From Mycobacteroides franklinii (lineage in GTDB: Bacteria; Actinomycetota; Actinomycetes; Mycobacteriales; Mycobacteriaceae): a stretch of DNA of 64,000 nucleotides. The stretch's first letter is position 1. Every line of letters begins with the position of its first letter. The stretch spans positions 496,001-560,000 of the forward strand of contig NZ_MAFQ01000006.1 in NCBI RefSeq assembly GCF_002013895.1. The letters are read 5' to 3'. Positions 21,076-30,714 of the stretch are shown here, piece by piece. A program made the translations under genes and the position numbers. A model generated the notes under the pieces. The model searched no databases and was not told the origin of the DNA. It worked only from the letters and a program-made list of their open reading frames with translations.

Positions 21076-23343
21076 TCAGCTCTTGCTCTCGCTGCCTTCG
21101 TCCGGAGCCGGGCCCGGCTGCTGATGCGGGGTCGGCACCGGATACGGATACGGCTGCGGCGGGTGCTGCTGGTAGCCCGGCGGCGGATAACCCGGCTGCG
21201 GGTGGGTCGCCTGCCCCGGAGGAGGCCAACCCGGCGCGTACCAGCCAGCGGGCGCGCCATAGTTGGTTCCTGGCGGAACAGGTTGCCCACCTTGGCCATT
21301 GGGCACATGTCCATGCGGACCGGCGGGCACCGACGGAACGCCGTTGGCGGGCGCGGCATCGCCCGCCTGCTCGGCGATAGCCTTCTTGAACGCGGGCTCG
21401 GGCACCGGCGGAGGCCAGGGCTCACCGCGTTCGATGGCAAGCTCACCCGGGGTCTTGATGGGGGGCTTGTCCGACGGAATGCGGCCGCCGAAGTCGTCGA
21501 ACATCGTCAGCCGCGGACGGCGCTGGACGTCCTTGAAGATCTCCTCGAGTTCCTTGCGGACCACGGTTTCCTTCTCCAACAGCTCACCGGCCAACGTGTC
21601 CAACACATCTCGGTACTCGGTGAGGATGGCCCAGGCCTCGGTGTGCGCTGCCTCGATGAGATTGCGCACCTCCTCATCGATTTCGCGGGCGACCTCATGG
21701 GAGTAGTCGGCCTGGGTGCCCATCGTGCGGCCAAGGAACGGATCACCATGTTCGGTGCCGTACCGCACCGCACCGAGCTTGGCGCTCATACCGAACTCGG
21801 TGACCATGGCACGAGCCTTCTTGGTGGCCTGCTCGATATCGGAGACCGCGCCGGTGGTCGGCTCCCGGAACACCAGTTCCTCGGCAGCCCGGCCGCCCAT
21901 CGCGAAGACCAGCTGCGCAATCATCTCCGACCTGGTGGCCAGGCCCTTGTCGTCCTCGGGAACGGCGATGGCGTGCCCACCGGTGCGCCCACGCGCCAAG
22001 ATGGTGACCTTGTAGACCCGCTCGATATCCGGCATGGCCCAAGCGGCCAGGGTATGCCCGGCCTCGTGATACGCGGTGATCTTCTTTTCGTGTTCGCTGA
22101 TGAGGCGTCCCTTGCGACGGGGACCGCCGACCACCCTGTCCACCGATTCCTCGAGCGCGGCGGCGGTGATCACCGTGCCGTTCTCGCGGGCGGTGAGCAG
22201 TGCGGATTCGTTGATGACATTGGCCAGGTCTGCGCCAGACATCCCCACGGTGCGCTTGGCCAAACCATCGAAATCGACGTCGGGCCCGAAAGGCTTACCG
22301 GCAGAGTGAACCTTCAGTACGGCCTTGCGACCTGCCAAGTCCGGGCTGGACACCGGGATCTGGCGGTCGAAACGACCTGGGCGCAACAACGCCGGGTCGA
22401 GGATGTCGGGGCGGTTGGTCGCGGCGATCAGGATGACACCCTGCCGATCACCGAAGCCGTCCATCTCCACCAGCAGCTGGTTGAGGGTCTGCTCACGCTC
22501 ATCGTGTCCACCGCCCAGACCGGCGCCACGTTGGCGTCCGACGGCATCGATCTCGTCGACGAAGATGATGCAGGGGCTGTTCTGCTTGGCCTGCTCGAAC
22601 AGGTCACGCACACGTGAAGCGCCAACGCCGACAAACATTTCCACGAAGTCCGAACCGGAGATCGTGAAGAACGGCACCCCGGCCTCGCCGGCGACCGCGC
22701 GGGCCAGCAGGGTCTTGCCGGTTCCGGGCGGACCGTAGAGCAGCACGCCGCGTGGAATCTTGGCACCGAGCGCCTGGTACCGCGACGGATTCTGCAAGAA
22801 GTCCTTGATCTCATAGAGCTCTTCGACGGCCTCATCGACGCCCGCCACGTCGGCGAAGGTGGTCTTGGGCATGTCCTTGGACAGCTGCTTGGCACGCGAT
22901 TTACCGAAACCGAAGCCCATGCCCCGGCCGCCGGACTGCATGCGGCTGAACGCGAAGAACAGCACCACCAAGAGGATCACCGGCAGCAGGTACAACAGCA
23001 GCGATCCCAGGATGCTGCCCTGGTTCACCGTGGTGTTGACGGTTGCGCCCTTGCCGTTCAGCTTTTCCAGCAGTGGCACCCCGTACCCGGTCGGGTACTT
23101 GGTGATGACCTTGTCCTTGCCCTCGGTATCACCGTTCGGTGCCTTCAGGTCCAGTCGCAGCTGCTGCTCGCGGTCATCGATGCGGGCACTTTTGACATTG
23201 TCGGTGTCGATCTGCTTGATCGCGACCGAGGTGTCCACGGGCTTATATCCGCGGGTGTCGTCGCTGAAATAGAAGAACGACCACCCCAGCAGCAGCACCA
23301 CCACGATGACGCCCAGGGTGCGAAACACGTTTGTCCGGTTCAT
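21076..23343 (-). CDS. ftsH: ATP-dependent zinc metalloprotease FtsH
   Basis: A 755-residue membrane AAA+ protease. Two transmembrane helices (about 5-25 and 110-131) flank an exported domain. The AAA module follows, with Walker A GPPGTGKT (about 204) and the SRH region. The M41 protease has HEAGH at about 425. The last 110 residues are a Pro/Gly/Tyr-rich tail, also found in mycobacterial homologs. It degrades membrane and regulatory proteins. It is the first gene of the folate transcript. Confidence 0.97.
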   Translation of the reverse strand: MNRTNVFRTLGVIVVVLLLGWSFFYFSDDTRGYKPVDTSVAIKQIDTDNVKSARIDDREQQLRLDLKAPNGDTEGKDKVITKYPTGYGVPLLEKLNGKGATVNTTVNQGSILGSLLLYLLPVILLVVLFFAFSRMQSGGRGMGFGFGKSRAKQLSKDMPKTTFADVAGVDEAVEELYEIKDFLQNPSRYQALGAKIPRGVLLYGPPGTGKTLLARAVAGEAGVPFFTISGSDFVEMFVGVGASRVRDLFEQAKQNSPCIIFVDEIDAVGRQRGAGLGGGHDEREQTLNQLLVEMDGFGDRQGVILIAATNRPDILDPALLRPGRFDRQIPVSSPDLAGRKAVLKVHSAGKPFGPDVDFDGLAKRTVGMSGADLANVINESALLTARENGTVITAAALEESVDRVVGGPRRKGRLISEHEKKITAYHEAGHTLAAWAMPDIERVYKVTILARGRTGGHAIAVPEDDKGLATRSEMIAQLVFAMGGRAAEELVFREPTTGAVSDIEQATKKARAMVTEFGMSAKLGAVRYGTEHGDPFLGRTMGTQADYSHEVAREIDEEVRNLIEAAHTEAWAILTEYRDVLDTLAGELLEKETVVRKELEEIFKDVQRRPRLTMFDDFGGRIPSDKPPIKTPGELAIERGEPWPPPVPEPAFKKAIAEQAGDAAPANGVPSVPAGPHGHVPNGQGGQPVPPGTNYGAPAGWYAPGWPPPGQATHPQPGYPPPGYQQHPPQPYPYPVPTPHQQPGPAPDEGSESKS

Positions 23344-23649
23344 ACAGCGTCGGCCGCGGTCAGCGGCCCGGTCCTTCCGTAGACATGGGGGAAGACATAA
23401 GAACCTTCAGGCTACCTCACCTGCATGTTCGCATCTGTGGCGCGCACTACGCTGCGGGCGAACGAGGAGGTGGCGTGGCCATCCACTCGGGTGGTGCCGA
23501 GTCCGCGTTTCACGATGATTTGCGACCCAAAAACGTCGTGATGCGCATCCTCGTCGAGAAAAACCGTGATCTTGTTCACGGTACTATCGCGCGAGCCTCA
23601 CGACGCGGGCATCAGGTCTGCGTGCGGCGGAGAACGAAGAGGTCCAGTC
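23344..23649. other. divergent intergenic region between ftsH and the VWA gene
   Basis: About 306 bp with promoters for both sides. A -10-like TACTAT at 23582-23587 would give the VWA gene a leader of about 60 bases, but no good -35 was found. A possible 64-codon frame from GTG 23475, with GAGGAGG just upstream, ends inside the VWA gene. It has no recognisable product and is not annotated as a gene. Confidence 0.5.
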
Positions 23650-25293
23650 ATGCCTGGTCGCCACAGTGAACGTCATCGCAGGAGACAACGTTCGGGCGCA
23701 TCGAGTCGGCCCAAGTGGATTGCGTTGGCAGTCGTCGCCCTCCTGCTCGGTGGGCTCGGGTTTTTCGCCTACAAGAAACTGTCCGAACGGTGCTCGGACG
23801 TCGACACCTTCGCCGTCGCCGCCGATCCGGCGATCGCGCCTGTGGTGTCCAAGGTCGTTGACGGCGCCAGCGCCAAAGAGCTCGGCTGCGCAAAATTCAC
23901 CGTGACCGCGAAGCCCTCCGCGGCGACGGCCGCGACCATCGGCAAGCCCGGCGGTGCGCCCGCGCTGTGGCTCCCCGATTCGTCCGTCTGGTTGGCCAGG
24001 CAGATGCGCGCCACCGGGGCCGCACTGGATTCAGCAAGCCAGTCGGTGGCCAGAACACCCGTCGTGGTGGTGGCCAAGCAAGGCGAGACGCCGACGTTCG
24101 ATTCGTGGCTGAGCGTGTTGAAGCAGCCAGGCCTGCGAATCGGCAATCCGCTGGAGGACACCGTCGCGGCCGGTCCCGTGCTGGGCGCGCTCGCCGAGGC
24201 CGAGCAGGGAAAGAGCGATCCCAACGCGATTACCGCGGCCCTCGTTCCCATCGCACAGGCACAACTGATCAACACCAAGCAGAGCAGCGCCGAGGAACGT
24301 CTCGGCGAGGTGGCCAAGACCGGCGGGCTGGCGGTATCGACCGAACAACAGCTCATCGACTACAACGCAAGGCACCCGGACACCAAGCTCATCGCCGTCG
24401 TTCCCGCGACAGGATCGCCCGCCCTGAACTATCCGATCGCGGTGACCGAACCAGCCAACGATCGGCATCCCAGCGCCAAACGCTCCGGCGAGATACTCGC
24501 CGAACGTTTCTCGGGTGACGACGGTAAGGACGCGCTGGCGCGCTCCGGCTTCCGCGCGCCGGATTTCGCACCGCTGAACGGAAACGGTGTCGGCGCCGTC
24601 GAGACGCTCACCGTGAACGATCTCACGGCATTCGACACGGCGATGCGCCGATATGCGGTGCTGGCCTTGCCTTCCCGCATGCTTGCCGTGCTCGACGTGT
24701 CCGGCTCGATGAAGTTCACCGCCGGGCCCACCACCCGGGTGGGCCTGCTGAGCCAGGCAATCGACAACGGTCTCCCGCTGTTCCCCGAGAACGCGCAGAT
24801 CGGCCTGTGGGCATTCTCGATCGACAAGGGCGGGCCCGGCCAGGATTGGAAGGACCTGCTGCCCATCCGCACGCTCGGCCAGAAGGTGGGCGATAAGACC
24901 CAACGTCAGCTATTGGCCGACGAAGGCCACGGCCTGGACGCACTCGTCGGCGGTGGGACCGGTTTGTATGACACCACGCTCGCGGCATTTCGCAAGGTGC
25001 AGTCGACTTACGACCCGCACTACATCAACAGCGTCGTGATCATCACCGACGGATCCAACGAAAAACCCAATGGCCTGACACTGGACCAGTTGCTGGCGAC
25101 CTTGAAGAAGGAGCAGGACCCGGCACGCCCCGTCGTCCTGATCACCCTCGGAATCACCGAAGATGCCGATGCCGCTGTGCTCAAACAGATTTCGGATGCT
25201 ACACCGGGTGGAGGCAGCCGAGTCGCGCGTAACGCGGACGAGATCCCCAATATCGTCACCGACCTCATCAAGGCGCGAACCGCGGCACGCTAG
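23650..25293 (+). CDS. membrane-anchored substrate-binding and VWA domain protein
   Basis: A 547-residue protein with a basic start and one transmembrane helix (about 23-45). A bacterial solute-binding-like domain follows (about 55-320), then a von Willebrand A domain. The MIDAS motif is intact: DVSGS from Asp349 and the later ITDGSN. The bulk should lie outside the membrane. VWA domains bind metal and protein partners, so it may be an adhesion or assembly factor. Start chosen at ATG 23650. It fills the place where H37Rv has esp/PE genes. Function unknown. Confidence 0.8.
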   Translation: MPGRHSERHRRRQRSGASSRPKWIALAVVALLLGGLGFFAYKKLSERCSDVDTFAVAADPAIAPVVSKVVDGASAKELGCAKFTVTAKPSAATAATIGKPGGAPALWLPDSSVWLARQMRATGAALDSASQSVARTPVVVVAKQGETPTFDSWLSVLKQPGLRIGNPLEDTVAAGPVLGALAEAEQGKSDPNAITAALVPIAQAQLINTKQSSAEERLGEVAKTGGLAVSTEQQLIDYNARHPDTKLIAVVPATGSPALNYPIAVTEPANDRHPSAKRSGEILAERFSGDDGKDALARSGFRAPDFAPLNGNGVGAVETLTVNDLTAFDTAMRRYAVLALPSRMLAVLDVSGSMKFTAGPTTRVGLLSQAIDNGLPLFPENAQIGLWAFSIDKGGPGQDWKDLLPIRTLGQKVGDKTQRQLLADEGHGLDALVGGGTGLYDTTLAAFRKVQSTYDPHYINSVVIITDGSNEKPNGLTLDQLLATLKKEQDPARPVVLITLGITEDADAAVLKQISDATPGGGSRVARNADEIPNIVTDLIKARTAAR

Positions 25294-25952
25294 ATGAAGA
25301 CGGCCTCGGGTTCCGGCGGGTTCGCCAGCAGCGTGGGCAGCACGAAAACCCGGACGTAGCGCCGAACCTGCTCGGGATTGTCGGTTCCCGGGATCAGCCC
25401 GAGTAGCAGGGACAGTGCGACAGAGAGCACGTATCGCGCCGCATCCTCGGGCCGCACACCCTGACGTACCTCCGTCATACGGGTGCTGAATACGCCCGCA
25501 TACATGGCCGTCAAAAGGTCAATAAGATTGGGGGCGTTGACAATCAGCGACGCCACTGTGCCATGATCGTCACGATCGGCGAGCACACGTAGCAGCGGAT
25601 TGGCTCCGACCTCCACCGAAACGATCACCAGCGACTCGGGAATGATCTCGGCGAGGTTGTTCAATGCCATCAGCCGACCGATCATCTTGCTGATCTCACT
25701 CATCGTCGCGCGCACCACCAAGGCATCCATCAGGTCGTCGCGGTTCCGGAAATGCCGGTACACCACGGCTCGGCTGTAGCCGGCCTCCCGCGCGATGGCG
25801 TCCATCGTGGACGCGCCGTATCCACGCGCGATGAAGAGACGCTCCGCGGCATCGAGCAGTTGAGCCTGGGCCTGCTGTGCCGTGTTTCCACCGCCCGGAG
25901 GCCTGCCCCGGCCGCGGGGAGCCCTGTCCTCGCCCTCACTCTTGCGAGCCAT
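25290..25952 (-). CDS. TetR family transcriptional regulator
   Basis: A 220-residue repressor. A basic, Gly-rich N-terminus precedes a TetR helix-turn-helix (about 32-78: AERLFIARGYGASTMDAIAREAGYSRAVVYRHF in outline) and an all-helical ligand domain. GAGGAGG lies upstream of the ATG. It is divergent from the COQ4-like gene across 62 bp that hold a near-consensus promoter, so it probably controls that gene and itself. Its stop overlaps the end of the VWA gene. Confidence 0.92.
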   Translation of the reverse strand: MARKSEGEDRAPRGRGRPPGGGNTAQQAQAQLLDAAERLFIARGYGASTMDAIAREAGYSRAVVYRHFRNRDDLMDALVVRATMSEISKMIGRLMALNNLAEIIPESLVIVSVEVGANPLLRVLADRDDHGTVASLIVNAPNLIDLLTAMYAGVFSTRMTEVRQGVRPEDAARYVLSVALSLLLGLIPGTDNPEQVRRYVRVFVLPTLLANPPEPEAVFI

Positions 25953-25979
25953 CCCGTAGCCGCCTCCTCGCGCAATATA

Positions 25980-26007
25980 TTGACACTTTTATTAATCTGC
26001 CTATTAT
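25980..26007 (+). promoter_or_regulatory. near-consensus promoter of the COQ4-like gene
   Basis: TTGACA (25980-25985) is separated by 16 bp from TATTAT (26002-26007), and the ATG at 26015 is seven bases later. A leaderless transcript is therefore likely. The AT-rich spacer stands out from the GC-rich surroundings and is the natural place for the neighbouring TetR protein to bind. Confidence 0.75.
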
Positions 26008-26014
26008 TAGATGC

Positions 26015-26833
26015 ATGGTGAACAACCTGGCCGAATACTCTAATCCGAGCGGTGCCGTACCCGACCGCGCGACGTGGACTCCATGGCTCAAAGCCTGGCG
26101 CATGCTGATCGACGCCAAATACCACGGCGATATCTACGAGGCGTTTCTCGGCATGGAAGCGCCGGTCTTCGCACGCGCCTACCACCAGGTGCGATCCCAT
26201 CCGAACGGCCGAAAGCTGTTCAAGCACAAACCAGATCTGCTCACCGTGCTGAACGACGTGGAGTACTTGAAGTCACTGCCATTCGGCAGCCTGGGCCACG
26301 CCTACCTCTCGTTCCTGAACACCAACAAGCTCGACGCCGGCGTGTTCGGCGAGTCCGACATCATCAGGCCGATCGCCGAGAAGAACAACTGGGATGAGGA
26401 CTTCTACTACATGATCATTCGGGGCACCGCCCTGCACGACATGTTTCACACCGTCGGCGGCTACGGCCCCGATATCGCCGGAGAAATGGCCAACATCGGA
26501 TTTCATTGCGGACAAATGGAACCCGCGGGCCCTCTGGAGAAGCTCGGACTGTTCGGAGCCCTCACCCTGCCCGGCGCCCCGGTGCGCTTCAAACTTCGCT
26601 ACTACCGGCAGGCGGTCGAGCGTGGCCGCCGTGCCGACCTGCTGATGGCCGCTCCCTGGGAAGAACTGCTCGAACTGCCCTACCGCGAGGTCCAATCGAT
26701 TCTCGGCGTGAGTCCGGTCGAGGTGGCGCATCCACAAGGCAGATGGACCACCGAATGGACGCCGCCATCCATCACGCCACCGACCCCGTGGAACTACGAG
26801 CGCATCCTGGCCGCCGGGCCCATCGCCGCCTGA
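26015..26833 (+). CDS. COQ4-like protein
   Basis: A 272-residue protein with the COQ4 metal motif HDxxHx11E fully conserved (His141, Asp142, His145, Glu157 in HDMFHTVGGYGPDIAGE). COQ4 organises ubiquinone synthesis in eukaryotes and has a decarboxylation/hydroxylation role. Mycobacteria use menaquinone, so the substrate here must differ. No membrane helix or signal is evident. It is transcribed from a strong, probably leaderless promoter opposite a TetR gene. Family assignment is firm and function is unknown. Confidence 0.82.
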   Translation: MVNNLAEYSNPSGAVPDRATWTPWLKAWRMLIDAKYHGDIYEAFLGMEAPVFARAYHQVRSHPNGRKLFKHKPDLLTVLNDVEYLKSLPFGSLGHAYLSFLNTNKLDAGVFGESDIIRPIAEKNNWDEDFYYMIIRGTALHDMFHTVGGYGPDIAGEMANIGFHCGQMEPAGPLEKLGLFGALTLPGAPVRFKLRYYRQAVERGRRADLLMAAPWEELLELPYREVQSILGVSPVEVAHPQGRWTTEWTPPSITPPTPWNYERILAAGPIAA

Positions 26834-26888
26834 ACATTCACCGGCTCAGCACAATTCGGCCCAGCGCCATCCGAGGCGGATACCACTG

Positions 26889-26916
26889 TTGACAAGACTG
26901 CTGGAGTGTCTAATAT
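26889..26916 (+). promoter_or_regulatory. strong sigma-A-like promoter ahead of a non-coding segment
   Basis: TTGACA (26889-26894), a 16-bp spacer and TAATAT (26911-26916) give an almost perfect promoter. No credible coding frame begins downstream before the terminator at 27027-27068. The amidase on the far side runs the opposite way. Confidence 0.75.
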
Positions 26917-26920
26917 TCTG

Positions 26921-27068
26921 AGCACGAACGTATGCACATAATCAGGCGTGGTGTGCGAACCCCTCGATATCTCACTCGCACACCATGTCAACCGGGTGGT
27001 CACCCCCTGACCCGTACCGGTGCAGGGCGCCACCGCCGCCACGGCCGGTGGCGCTCTGTTTGTCTTCT
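26921..27068 (+). ncRNA. candidate small RNA with C-rich loops
   Basis: A transcript starting near 26921-26923 would be about 148 nt. It would fold into three hairpins. The first is a 12-pair stem (26947-26958 with 26976-26987, one G-U) whose 17-base loop begins ACCCC. The second is GGTCA/TGACC closing a CCCCC loop (26998-27012), inside an outer ACCGG/CCGGT stem. The third is a GC terminator hairpin. C-rich loops are typical of actinobacterial regulatory RNAs such as the 6C/B11 type, but this is not claimed to be that family. It lies between the COQ4-like gene and the 3-prime end of the amidase. Confidence 0.6.
27027..27068 (+). terminator. intrinsic terminator of the candidate small RNA
   Basis: GCGCCACCG (27027-27035) pairs with CGGTGGCGC (27046-27054), followed by the T-rich TCTGTTTGTCTTCT. 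The T-tract is only on the plus strand, so it serves rightward transcription and not the amidase. Confidence 0.75.
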
Positions 27069-27079
27069 AGCTCGTGTCT

Positions 27080-28426
27080 CTACGCGTAGCGCGCGGGGAC
27101 CCGCTCCCACGGTCGGTGCCGTTCCACCTGACCCGCGAGCGCGAGGAGCAGCGCCTCCCTGCCCGGGCGTGCGGCGAACTGAACGCCCACCGGCGTGCCC
27201 GAGATGGGGTGAATACCCGCCGGAACGGTGATGGCGGGCCAACCGGCCAGACTCCAGAACGGGGTGTAGGTGGTCGACATCGATGCGGCCGCCACATTGG
27301 CGAGCCAGCCGCGGCGCGACCAGCCGGCGGCCTTGACCGGCATTCTTGGCGAGGTCGGCGTCATCACCACATCGGCGGCATGGTCGTCGAAGAATCTCTC
27401 GGCCCGTTGCGCCGCCTCCGCGATCTGTTCGTCAGATACCCGGCCGCGCATCAGGTGGCCGAGTCGCAGATGCCGAACAGTCCTGCGCTGCAGTGCCGAA
27501 CGGTCCGCCACAAATGCCTCGACGTCGGCGGCCGGGGTACTGAACCAGCGCGCGAAGACGGGCAGCAGATTGCGCGGGTAGGGCAGATGCGCGGTCGCCG
27601 TGAAGTGCCCGATATCCGTCAGCGTCTCCCGGACGGCGGTCACTGCCCTGCGCGCGGCCTCGTCTGCCCATACGTGCGGGACCGGTTCGTTGGTGGGTAT
27701 CACCACCCGCAGCGATGGCGGCGCTTCCACTACCGCGAGCCGCGGATCGTCGGCCAGTGCCGAGAAGAGCAGCGCGGTATCGGCGACGGTTGCGGCTATC
27801 GGACCGTTGACCCCAACGCCGCCCCACGAAGTCACCCCGAGTTCCGCCGGAACCACCCCGATCCCCGGCTTGAGCGCTACCAGACCACAGCAGGCGGCCG
27901 GCACCCGCAACGAGCCAAATCCATCAGATCCGACGGCGACGGGCACCATTGCGGCGGCGACCGCGGCAGCGGATCCACCCGAAGACCCGCCCGCGGTACG
28001 CCCGGTTGCCCACGGGTTCTTGGTGATTCCGTGTACACCGTCCGTGGTCGGCCACAGCGATAACTCAGGTACAGCGGTAAGGCCCACGATGATCGCCCCC
28101 GCGCGCTGTAGCCTGGCGATCAGCGGGTGATCGTGTGGCTGCGGCTCTGCGGCGGTGGCCAACGAACCGATCCGCATGGGCTCACCGGTGACCGGTATGA
28201 CGTCCTTGATGGCAACGGGCACTCCCGCCAGCGGTAGCCGGGCTAAGTCGCTCCGAAGGGCCAACTGCCCAGCCTCGCGCACCGACGCATCGGACCGTAC
28301 CCTGGCGAAGGCACAGATTTCCTTGTCCCGCTCAACAATTCGAGCAAGTGCGTGCTTGACCACGGCAACCGGATCCATCGCGCCGGAACGCACGTCCGCC
28401 GCGATCTCGGTGGCGGTGAACTCCAT
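27080..28426 (-). CDS. amidase signature family enzyme
   Basis: A 448-residue amidase with the full Ser-cisSer-Lys triad: Lys74 (VAIKD), cis-Ser148 in GGSSGGS and nucleophile Ser172 in GSDGFGSLR. The last motif has Phe where many members have Gly or Thr. Family members hydrolyse amides, carbamates or nitrile-derived amides, and the substrate here is open. It is convergent with the candidate small RNA and divergent from ephA. Confidence 0.92.
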   Translation of the reverse strand: MEFTATEIAADVRSGAMDPVAVVKHALARIVERDKEICAFARVRSDASVREAGQLALRSDLARLPLAGVPVAIKDVIPVTGEPMRIGSLATAAEPQPHDHPLIARLQRAGAIIVGLTAVPELSLWPTTDGVHGITKNPWATGRTAGGSSGGSAAAVAAAMVPVAVGSDGFGSLRVPAACCGLVALKPGIGVVPAELGVTSWGGVGVNGPIAATVADTALLFSALADDPRLAVVEAPPSLRVVIPTNEPVPHVWADEAARRAVTAVRETLTDIGHFTATAHLPYPRNLLPVFARWFSTPAADVEAFVADRSALQRRTVRHLRLGHLMRGRVSDEQIAEAAQRAERFFDDHAADVVMTPTSPRMPVKAAGWSRRGWLANVAAASMSTTYTPFWSLAGWPAITVPAGIHPISGTPVGVQFAARPGREALLLALAGQVERHRPWERVPARYA

Positions 28427-28546
28427 CGCCTCAGTGTGACCGACGGCCGCGGTCTCTGGTCGGCGATTGCGCGTTGTGGTTTAGTGGCAATCAGAAACGC
28501 GCGACAACAAGGCTGTTGACCGCCCTCGGAAGGTGAGAATGCGCTC

Positions 28547-29512
28547 ATGACCGACGCCGCAGTGGATATCCGGGAACGTGACATCGCCCCCAACGGGGTG
28601 CACCTTCGCATCGTCGAGGCGGGTGAACCCGGCCAACCGGCAGTCGTTCTGGCCCATGGTTTCCCCGAACTGGCGTACTCCTGGCGCCATCAGATCCCCG
28701 CACTCGCCGCTGCCGGATACCACGTCATCGCCCCCGATCAGCGGGGTTACGGCAGATCAAGCGTGCCCGCACATATCGACGACTACAACATCGAGGCGCT
28801 CTCCGACGATCTGCTGGGGATCCTCGATGAAGTGGGGGCCGGCAAGGCGACATTCGTCGGGCATGACTGGGGCGCCGTCGTCACCTGGCACACGGCTCTC
28901 GCCGTCCCTGAGCGCGTCGCGGGAGTGGCCGGCCTGTCGGTGCCCTTCACCCGGCGCAGCCAGGTACCTCCCACACAGGCATGGAACAAACTGTTCGGCG
29001 ACAACTTCTTCTACATCCTGTACTTCCAGGAACCTGGAGTCGCCGACGCCGACCTCAATCGCGACCCGGCCGCCACGATGCGCCGCATGATGGCAGGGAT
29101 GGCCCGCATCGACGGCGCCGCGATGATCGCGCCCGGCCCGGCCGGATTCGTCGAGCGCATGCCCGACCCCGGTGCACTACCCGAGTGGCTCAGCGAAGCC
29201 GAATTGGAGCACTACATAGCCGAATTCACCCGCACCGGATTTACCGGCGGCCTGAACTGGTACCGGAACTTCGACCGCAACTGGGCCCTCACCGAACGCC
29301 TTTCGGGCGCGGATGTGGTGGTGCCCTCGCTGTTCATCGCGGGTGCCGCCGATCCGGTACTCGGATTCACCGACCATGCGGGGAGCATGAAGTACCGCAC
29401 CGACAATCGAGGAGATCTCCTGATCGACGGGGCCGGACACTGGATTCAGCAAGAGCGGCCAGAAGAAGTCAATGCCGCGCTGCTGAAATTCCTGCAAGAG
29501 GTTGCGCACTGA
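28547..29512 (+). CDS. ephA: epoxide hydrolase EphA
   Basis: A 321-residue alpha/beta-hydrolase-fold epoxide hydrolase: oxyanion motif HGFPELAYSW (37-46), nucleophile Asp107 in GHDWGA, a cap region, acid in AGAADPVL and His in GAGHWIQQE. It opens epoxides to diols. It corresponds to Rv3617. Its stop overlaps the next ATG, starting a coupled three-gene operon with a luciferase-like oxidoreductase and a dehydrogenase. That suggests catabolism or detoxification of an epoxide-yielding substrate. Confidence 0.94.
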   Translation: MTDAAVDIRERDIAPNGVHLRIVEAGEPGQPAVVLAHGFPELAYSWRHQIPALAAAGYHVIAPDQRGYGRSSVPAHIDDYNIEALSDDLLGILDEVGAGKATFVGHDWGAVVTWHTALAVPERVAGVAGLSVPFTRRSQVPPTQAWNKLFGDNFFYILYFQEPGVADADLNRDPAATMRRMMAGMARIDGAAMIAPGPAGFVERMPDPGALPEWLSEAELEHYIAEFTRTGFTGGLNWYRNFDRNWALTERLSGADVVVPSLFIAGAADPVLGFTDHAGSMKYRTDNRGDLLIDGAGHWIQQERPEEVNAALLKFLQEVAH

Positions 29513-30714
29513 TGCCCGCGGCACCTCTGCGCTTTGGCGCCTTCATCACCCCATTTCATCCTGTCGGCCAAAATCCCACCACCGCTTTGGAATACGACCT
29601 GGACCGCGTGGTCGCGCTGGACCGCCTGGGCTACCACGAGGCATGGTTCGGTGAACACCACTCCGGTGGATACGAATTGATCTCCTGCCCTGAGGTTTTC
29701 ATCGCCACCGCGGCCGAGCGCACCAAGCACATCAGACTGGGCACCGGGGTGGTGTCACTGCCCTATCACCACCCGTTGATGGTGGTGGATCGCTGGATCC
29801 TGTTGGACCACATCACCCGGGGCCGCGTCATCTTCGGCACCGGGCCGGGCGCGCTGCCGACCGACGCCTACATGATGGGCATCGATCCGGTCGACCAGCG
29901 ACAGATGCAGGAAGAGTCCCTGGAGGCGATCCTGGCCCTGCTGCGCGCTGCGCCGGAGGAACGCATCAGCCGCGAAACATCCTGGTTCACCCTCCGGGAC
30001 GCGCAACTGCAACTACGTCCCTACACCCACCCATATCCGGAAATCCTTACCGCCGCTATGTTTTCACCCTCCGGGCCACGGTTGGCCGGCAAGCTGGGCG
30101 CCGGATTGCTGTCCTTGTCGGCGTCGATCCCGGGCGGATTCGCCGCGCTGGAGAACGCATGGGAAGTGGTCCGCGAGCAGGCGGAAGTCCACGGCCATCC
30201 CGAACCGGACCGGTCCAGCTGGCGAGTGCTCGGCATCATGCACCTGGCCGAGACGCGCGAACAGGCCATCGAGGACTGCACCTACGGACTGCCCGACTAC
30301 GCGCACTACTTCGGGGCGGTTGGGGTACTCCCGCTGGCCAACAGCACGGACGGTGCCGACGGCACCATCGACCCGCACGAATTCGTCAAAGCCTATGTGG
30401 ACGAAGGCAACTGCTGCATCGGTACGCCCGAGGACGCCATCGAATACATCCAGGACCTACTCGACAAGTCCGGCGGGTTCGGCACCTTCCTCATGCTCGG
30501 CCACGACTGGGCGTCACCGGCGGCGACATTCAAGTCCTACGAACTGTTCGCCCGCACGGTGATTCCACACTTCACCGGTCAGCTCACCGCCGCCCAGGCC
30601 TCCCACGACTGGGCGCAGGCCAAGCGTGCCGAGCTACTGGGGCGCGCAGGGGACGCGGTCGCCAAGGCCATCGGGGAACATCAGAACGACCGAGCGCAGA
30701 AGGCGGCCAACTAA
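29512..30714 (+). CDS. luciferase-like (LLM) monooxygenase, Rv3618 type
   Basis: A 400-residue luciferase-superfamily TIM barrel with GTGVVSLPYHHPLMV, DHITRGRVIFGTGPG and the C-terminal GTPEDAIEYI region intact. The cofactor is FMN or F420, undecided from sequence. ATGA overlap with ephA and TAATG overlap with the following dehydrogenase make a coupled operon. A monooxygenase product feeding the epoxide hydrolase is a reasonable inference. Confidence 0.9.
   Translation: MPAAPLRFGAFITPFHPVGQNPTTALEYDLDRVVALDRLGYHEAWFGEHHSGGYELISCPEVFIATAAERTKHIRLGTGVVSLPYHHPLMVVDRWILLDHITRGRVIFGTGPGALPTDAYMMGIDPVDQRQMQEESLEAILALLRAAPEERISRETSWFTLRDAQLQLRPYTHPYPEILTAAMFSPSGPRLAGKLGAGLLSLSASIPGGFAALENAWEVVREQAEVHGHPEPDRSSWRVLGIMHLAETREQAIEDCTYGLPDYAHYFGAVGVLPLANSTDGADGTIDPHEFVKAYVDEGNCCIGTPEDAIEYIQDLLDKSGGFGTFLMLGHDWASPAATFKSYELFARTVIPHFTGQLTAAQASHDWAQAKRAELLGRAGDAVAKAIGEHQNDRAQKAAN

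Noticed and set aside
21046..22617. Long plus-strand open frame opposite ftsH
   Set aside because: Antisense shadow of a highly conserved gene, with no recognisable protein motifs.
23475..23669. 64-codon frame starting GTG with GAGGAGG upstream, overlapping the VWA gene start
   Set aside because: The product matches nothing recognisable, is rich in Arg/His/Ser in a way typical of spurious frames, and runs 20 bp into a well-supported gene.
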